From: Desulfovibrionaceae bacterium
GTDB lineage: Bacteria > Desulfobacterota > Desulfovibrionia > Desulfovibrionales > Desulfovibrionaceae
Length of the DNA: 9,346 bases
Assembly: GCA_900770205.1 (NCBI GenBank)
Contig: CAAGJV010000409.1
Coordinates: 1 to 9,346, forward strand
Direction: 5' to 3'
Shown here: piece after piece, positions 6,413 to 9,346 of the stretch
How the letters are laid out: every line of letters starts with the position of its first letter
How positions within the stretch are numbered: position 1 is the first letter of the stretch
Program-made: the position numbers and the translations under genes
Notes under the pieces: model-generated
The model's database searches: none
The model's input: only the letters and a program-made list of their open reading frames with translations
Told to the model about the DNA's origin: nothing

Positions 6413-7281
6413 GACAGTACCTCCGGTACTTCAGAAAGAAAGGTCATGGGCAGAAAAGGATCTCTGCCCGGCAGGAACGTTACCCTCACTCCGTTAAGCT
6501 TCTGTTGCAGGAGCAGAGCGAAGCGGCGTATCATTTCTTCTTCCAGGGAAAAATGCCCCACATCAAGGATTGCCATGGGGCAGAAATTCGAGCTGCGCCT
6601 GTCATGGCGCGAAAAGAGGGAGAGCGCATCGTGGTATTTGACATCGCCCGTAATAAATATGCCGGCACCGGCAAGGGCTGCTTCTTCCATGAGGGAAGAG
6701 CCGGAACCTGTGCATACGGCTACGCGCCGTATTGGGTTTACGGGGTGGCCTATCAGCCTGCAGATGCCGCACATGCGCTCAAGCGGCAGATGATTGCGCA
6801 AGGTGGTGCAAAGCTCTTCAAGCGACAGGGGGGAAGGAAGCGTTCCGGCACAGCCGAAGCCGCCTTCGATCAGCGTGCCATCTTCCGCAGTGAAGGAACC
6901 GGTTTTTTCCAGCAGGGTGCGTTCGGAAAGGCCCAGAACATCGGGAAGCCATGCGCTTGGCCCGGCTGGGTTTGCGTCCAGGCTGGTATGGCTGGCATAA
7001 AGCGGGATATCGTGGCGGTACAGGATGGAGAGGGCATCGGTGTAGCCGTTCAGCCTGCTTGTCCATGCAGGAGCCATGCTGAGAGGGTGATGGGTAAGAA
7101 CCATGTCTGCCCCGAGTTCTGCAGCCGTATGGAGCTGGTCGGGAGAAGGATCGAGGCAGACGGCAAGATGGCGTATCTCTGCACGGGAGGAAGCTACCTG
7201 TACGCCGGAATGATCCCATTCCGCCATGAGCGAAAGAGGAGCCGTCTGTTCGATGATGCGGATGATTTCCCTTTGAAGCAT
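6409..7281 (-). CDS. Nif3-like dinuclear metal centre protein (DUF34, YbgI/YqfO family)
   Basis: The 290-residue protein has the family's metal-binding motifs: THHPL (63-67), SHTSLDA (97-103), GDVKYHD (212-218) and DVGHFSLE (240-247). By comparison with YbgI, the likely ligands are H64, H65, D102, H243 and E247, and all are present. The N-terminal family motif, usually E.WDN.G, reads EWDHSG (21-26), and the usual HTNLD reads HTSLD. It lacks the extra PII-like domain of the long YqfO type, so it belongs to the short, toroid-forming class. The biochemical role of the family is unsettled, with GTP cyclohydrolase-like and metal-handling roles proposed. Its TGA overlaps the GTG of the zinc-ribbon gene by 4 bases. 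A promoter candidate lies 44 bases before its ATG. Confidence 0.92.
   Translation of the reverse strand: MLQREIIRIIEQTAPLSLMAEWDHSGVQVASSRAEIRHLAVCLDPSPDQLHTAAELGADMVLTHHPLSMAPAWTSRLNGYTDALSILYRHDIPLYASHTSLDANPAGPSAWLPDVLGLSERTLLEKTGSFTAEDGTLIEGGFGCAGTLPSPLSLEELCTTLRNHLPLERMCGICRLIGHPVNPIRRVAVCTGSGSSLMEEAALAGAGIFITGDVKYHDALSLFSRHDRRSSNFCPMAILDVGHFSLEEEMIRRFALLLQQKLNGVRVTFLPGRDPFLPMTFLSEVPEVLS
6419..6424 (-). promoter_or_regulatory. Strong ribosome binding site fixing the GTG start of the zinc-ribbon gene
   Basis: GGAGGT sits six bases before the GTG at 6412 and lies within the last codons of the Nif3 gene. It is the strongest Shine-Dalgarno match I noticed in the window. It supports a GTG start and coupled translation of the two genes. 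Confidence 0.75.
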
Positions 7282-7324
7282 GATGCCGCCTTATGCATGA
7301 GCCTGGAATGCCGGTGAACTCATA

Positions 7325-7353
7325 TTTCTAGGGAAACTTTCTTTCTTCGTCAA
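7325..7353 (-). promoter_or_regulatory. Candidate sigma-70 promoter for the Nif3 and zinc-ribbon genes
   Basis: On the minus strand TTGACG (7353-7348) is followed by a 17-base spacer and TAGAAA (7330-7325). Five of six -35 and four of six -10 positions match consensus. Transcription would start near 7318, about 37 bases before the Nif3 ATG. It sits in the 96-base divergent gap shared with the DsbA-like gene, for which I could not find a convincing promoter. It was assigned by eye. Confidence 0.5.
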
Positions 7354-7377
7354 GCGTATTCTCCATGCCTTCATGAG

Positions 7378-8136
7378 ATGGCTATGTCTGCCGAAAATTT
7401 TTCTTGGCCTCTTCATGGCTTTGCGGTATGCCAAGGCATGCCATCGTTTATCTATATTACTGATATATTCTGCCCCTGGTGCTTCGGTTTCGCCCCTGTT
7501 ATGAGGCGGATCGTTCAGGAGTATGCCTTTCCTGTCCGCGTTCTGTGCGGAAACCTTGTTGACGAGCCTGCGCAGACTGCTTCCATGGGAACTCCCCGGC
7601 TGAGGGCTTTTTTCCAGCGGCTTTCCTCAACAACGGGCCGTTCTCCTTCTGATGCTTTTTTCCGCCTTCTGGAAAAGGAGAACAGTGTTCTCATGGAATC
7701 TTCCCGTTCCGCTGTTCTTATCGCTGCCATGAAAAGGCTTGCGCCCGGAAACGCCTTGGAGCAGATGGAAAAGATGCAGGAGGCGTTTTACCTGGAAGGG
7801 CTCGATGTGCTTTCCCTTGACGTTCAGGCTAAGACTGCATCCCGGTGGGGAGTGCGAAGGGAAGAACTTGAAGACGCTCTTTTGCGTGAAGATGTTCGCG
7901 AAAAGGCCCGCAAAGAAATGGATGAGGCGGAGGAAATACTTGGCGATTTCGTTGTTTACCCGACGCTTTTTTTGAAGACAGATGCCGGGATGCTTCATGC
8001 CGTGGCCAGAGGCTACGCCCCTTTTGATGCTGTTAACGAAAAATTAAGGGAAGCGCTGCAGGAAGGCGCTGTTCAAGGTTCGCTCCATGGGGAAGCGTGC
8101 GGGCCGGGAGAGGCGTGCTGCATTCGTCATTCTTAA
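7378..8136 (+). CDS. DsbA-family thiol-disulfide oxidoreductase (COG3531/FrnE-like)
   Basis: The 252-residue thioredoxin-fold protein opens with a beta strand leading into a CPWC active site (C32-C35) within YITDIFCPWCFGFAP. A helical insertion follows, then the thioredoxin cis-proline P195 in FVVYPTLFL. The CPWCFGFAPV context, CGNL (57-60) and AFYLEGLDV (136-144) fit the COG3531 group better than periplasmic DsbA. No signal peptide is visible, so it probably acts in the cytoplasm. The tail ends in a cysteine cluster, C241, C247 and C248 (ACGPGEACC), outside the core fold. The start is uncertain. ATG codons at 7378, 7384 and 7438 share the frame, 7384 has a weak GAG six bases upstream, and none has a strong site. 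It is divergent from the Nif3 gene and lies 83 bases before an unknown gene on the same strand. Confidence 0.85.
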   Translation: MAMSAENFSWPLHGFAVCQGMPSFIYITDIFCPWCFGFAPVMRRIVQEYAFPVRVLCGNLVDEPAQTASMGTPRLRAFFQRLSSTTGRSPSDAFFRLLEKENSVLMESSRSAVLIAAMKRLAPGNALEQMEKMQEAFYLEGLDVLSLDVQAKTASRWGVRREELEDALLREDVREKARKEMDEAEEILGDFVVYPTLFLKTDAGMLHAVARGYAPFDAVNEKLREALQEGAVQGSLHGEACGPGEACCIRHS

Positions 8137-8205
8137 GCCTTTGAGAAGCGGAAGCATGGGGCCTCGCGGCAGAACGAGAACAGGAATTTTCATCGCGGAT
8201 CAGAA

Positions 8206-8211
8206 AAGGAG
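8206..8211 (+). promoter_or_regulatory. Ribosome binding site of the unknown 163-residue gene
   Basis: AAGGAG stands eight bases before the ATG at 8220. It is a clear Shine-Dalgarno match and the main evidence that this unrecognised frame is translated from that ATG. Confidence 0.65.
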
Positions 8212-8219
8212 AAATTGTC

Positions 8220-8711
8220 ATGAAGCGCAGGCTGTCTGTCTCCATGGCTGTTGAGGCGGCGGGTATTCTTTTTGAGCTGAACACTAGGGAAGAAGGCGTG
8301 CTCTCTCTGGCACGCAAGGCATCGCTGCCCTGTGAGCAGCAGGAGGAGAGGGAGAAGCTCTTCCTGGAATGGAGGGCCTATGTGCATGCTTCTGTGCTCT
8401 ATGCGCTCATGGTTCATGCTCCCAATGTTGTTGTGGTGGAATATCTGCGGGTAACGCAGGCCATGCTGAAAAAGCTTGGCTATACCGAAAAGGAAGCCGA
8501 GAATTTTGTTGACGGCGCTTTCCGTTCGTATGCAGAGCCTATGGTACGGACAAAAACACAGGAATGCCCGGCGGTGTTTTTCCATCGGCTGCTGGGAAAG
8601 GAACTCTCTGAAGTGCCTAAGGAAACAGCGGCCATGGTTTCCAGCGTGATGGCCATGGTTATGTCTGCCGTGCTTGACAAGCTTGAACAGTATGAATTTG
8701 ATATCAATTAG
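8220..8711 (+). CDS. Protein of unknown function, helical, 163 residues
   Basis: I do not recognise this protein. It is probably all-helical and soluble, with amphipathic stretches throughout. The N-terminus is MKRRLSVSMAVEAAGILFEL. A charged segment lies at about 39-50, and a hydrophobic patch at about 57-75 includes VVVVEYL. The last third, rich in Ala, Met and Val, ends in an acidic EQYEFDIN. It has two cysteines, in LPCEQ and QECPA. No catalytic motif, helix-turn-helix or membrane segment is clear. A good ribosome site supports translation, and the codon use resembles its neighbours. It follows the DsbA-like gene by 83 bases in the same direction, so they may be co-transcribed. It converges on the pseudouridine synthase gene. 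Confidence 0.75.
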   Translation: MKRRLSVSMAVEAAGILFELNTREEGVLSLARKASLPCEQQEEREKLFLEWRAYVHASVLYALMVHAPNVVVVEYLRVTQAMLKKLGYTEKEAENFVDGAFRSYAEPMVRTKTQECPAVFFHRLLGKELSEVPKETAAMVSSVMAMVMSAVLDKLEQYEFDIN

Positions 8712-8715
8712 GTGT

Positions 8716-8733
8716 TGATACCGATCGGTATCA
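8716..8733. repeat. Exact 18-bp palindrome between convergent genes
   Basis: TGATACCGATCGGTATCA is its own reverse complement. It begins 4 bases after the stop codon of the 163-residue gene, and its last three bases are the stop codon (TGA on the minus strand) of the pseudouridine synthase gene. The form (TACCG.T.CGGTA core) resembles dimeric repressor operators such as those of TetR-family proteins, but no promoter is next to it. As RNA it could form a 7-bp stem with a GATC loop. On the plus strand a TTTT follows at a distance, so at best it is a weak terminator. Confidence 0.6.
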
Positions 8734-9346
8734 TGAACGATTTTCCCATGCTGGAAAGTTCTGCCCGCTGAGGGAGGGATATTCTTTTTTCAGCCATGAA
8801 ACGGCTTTTTCTGAAACCTCTTTCCCAAGCAGCTCAAGCCAGGGGGGAAGAGCAAACGCATCCAGCCCGGGGAAATGTATTCTGCCGTGATGCAGAAAAA
8901 AGGCCTCTTCGGAATCCTGGGCGGGGGTGAAACGCGCCTCGTAGCGCATGTCTCCCAGCAGGGGAAAGCCGAGAGCGGAGCAGTGGGCCCGTATCTGATG
9001 CCTGGCTCCTTTTAAGATGATGCATCCTGCAAGGGTGACATGCCGCGGCAGGCGCCCGGCCCAGCCAAGCCTTTCCAGATGGAGAGTGCGGCGGAGCGGT
9101 TCAGCCTCCAAAACGGCCAGAGGCGTGATGCGGGTGTGGCGGCGGATATCCGGGTGATCGGCAATCTCCACAAGAACCCGGACACGGTTATCCAGAAGAA
9201 GCCTTTGCGATGCATACATGGGGCGCGGCATATTTCCTTCCAGCAGGGCAAGGTAGCGTTTTTCCGTAAGAGCTTCATCCTGAGCTTTTTTGTAGATTTG
9301 CTCTCCTTCGGGAGTGAGGGCGGCTACCGTAAGGCCGGAGGTGGCA
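8731..9346 (-). CDS. RluA-family pseudouridine synthase (partial, N-terminus beyond the right edge)
   Basis: The minus-strand frame is open from the right edge and ends at TGA 8733-8731, giving 204 visible residues. The first visible residues, ATSGLTVAAL, match the end of the RluA motif HRLD..TSGL. The catalytic aspartate should therefore lie about two codons outside the window. Next come EKRYLALLEGN (28-38), matching the family's K.YLA...G, then KGARHQIRAHCSALG and PLLGDMRYE, and finally FFLHHGRIHFPG. These enzymes isomerise uridine in rRNA or tRNA. The target position cannot be told from this fragment. An internal ATG at 9231 gives a shorter frame but would cut the conserved domain, so it is not the real start. 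The gene converges on the unknown gene, with 19 bases between stop codons. Confidence 0.9.
   Translation of the reverse strand, partial: ATSGLTVAALTPEGEQIYKKAQDEALTEKRYLALLEGNMPRPMYASQRLLLDNRVRVLVEIADHPDIRRHTRITPLAVLEAEPLRRTLHLERLGWAGRLPRHVTLAGCIILKGARHQIRAHCSALGFPLLGDMRYEARFTPAQDSEEAFFLHHGRIHFPGLDAFALPPWLELLGKEVSEKAVSWLKKEYPSLSGQNFPAWENRS

Noticed and set aside
5702..6793. Plus-strand frame of 363 codons
   Set aside because: It is antisense to two clear genes (zinc-ribbon and Nif3) and crosses their junction; the translation is low-complexity Phe/Leu-rich sequence from the complement of coiled-coil codons.
8731..9231. Complete 166-residue pseudouridine synthase starting at the ATG at 9231
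   Set aside because: The frame stays open to the window edge and upstream residues match the conserved TSGL and K.YLA segments, so this ATG is internal.

Overview
The window looks like a chromosomal segment from a moderately GC-rich Gram-negative anaerobe. A Desulfovibrionaceae-type deltaproteobacterium is my best guess. That rests on the fused IspDF enzyme, the lipid A type genes, the class A RNase P RNA and general codon style, and it is an inference because no taxonomic marker was searched. There are ten protein genes, two of them cut by the window edges, and one RNA gene. I see no transposase, phage gene, CRISPR array or tRNA.

Region 1 (1-2718, minus strand) reads from right to left as a promoter, a long leader with inverted repeats, a soluble GT2 glycosyltransferase, a membrane protein made of two LAB_N domains, and an ArnT-like GT39 glycosyltransferase that runs off the left edge. 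I read this as a three-gene set for lipid-linked sugar transfer. The GT2 would charge a polyprenyl phosphate in the cytoplasm. The GT-C enzyme would use the lipid-linked sugar on the outer face of the inner membrane, possibly on lipid A. The double-LAB_N protein is an attractive candidate for carrying or presenting the lipid-sugar between them. This is the most interesting system in the window.

Region 2 (2725-7353, minus strand) is housekeeping. A promoter at 7325-7353 faces a Nif3/DUF34 metal protein, which overlaps a coiled-coil C4 zinc-ribbon protein by 4 bases. The RNase P RNA gene (rnpB, about 5275-5627) begins 14 bases later. A 12-bp-stem hairpin follows it, then the bifunctional isoprenoid enzyme IspDF, then a HI0933/YhiN-type flavoprotein.

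Region 3 (7378-8711, plus strand) is divergent from Nif3. It holds a COG3531-like DsbA-fold thiol oxidoreductase with an unusual cysteine-rich tail, then a 163-residue helical protein that I do not recognise. Converging on it from the right edge is an RluA-type pseudouridine synthase lacking its N-terminus. The 19 bases between the two convergent stop codons contain most of an exact 18-bp palindrome.

The longest gene-free stretch is the 425 bases between the zinc-ribbon and ispDF genes, and it is filled by rnpB and its hairpin. Long plus-strand open frames over the minus-strand genes are antisense shadows and were not annotated.
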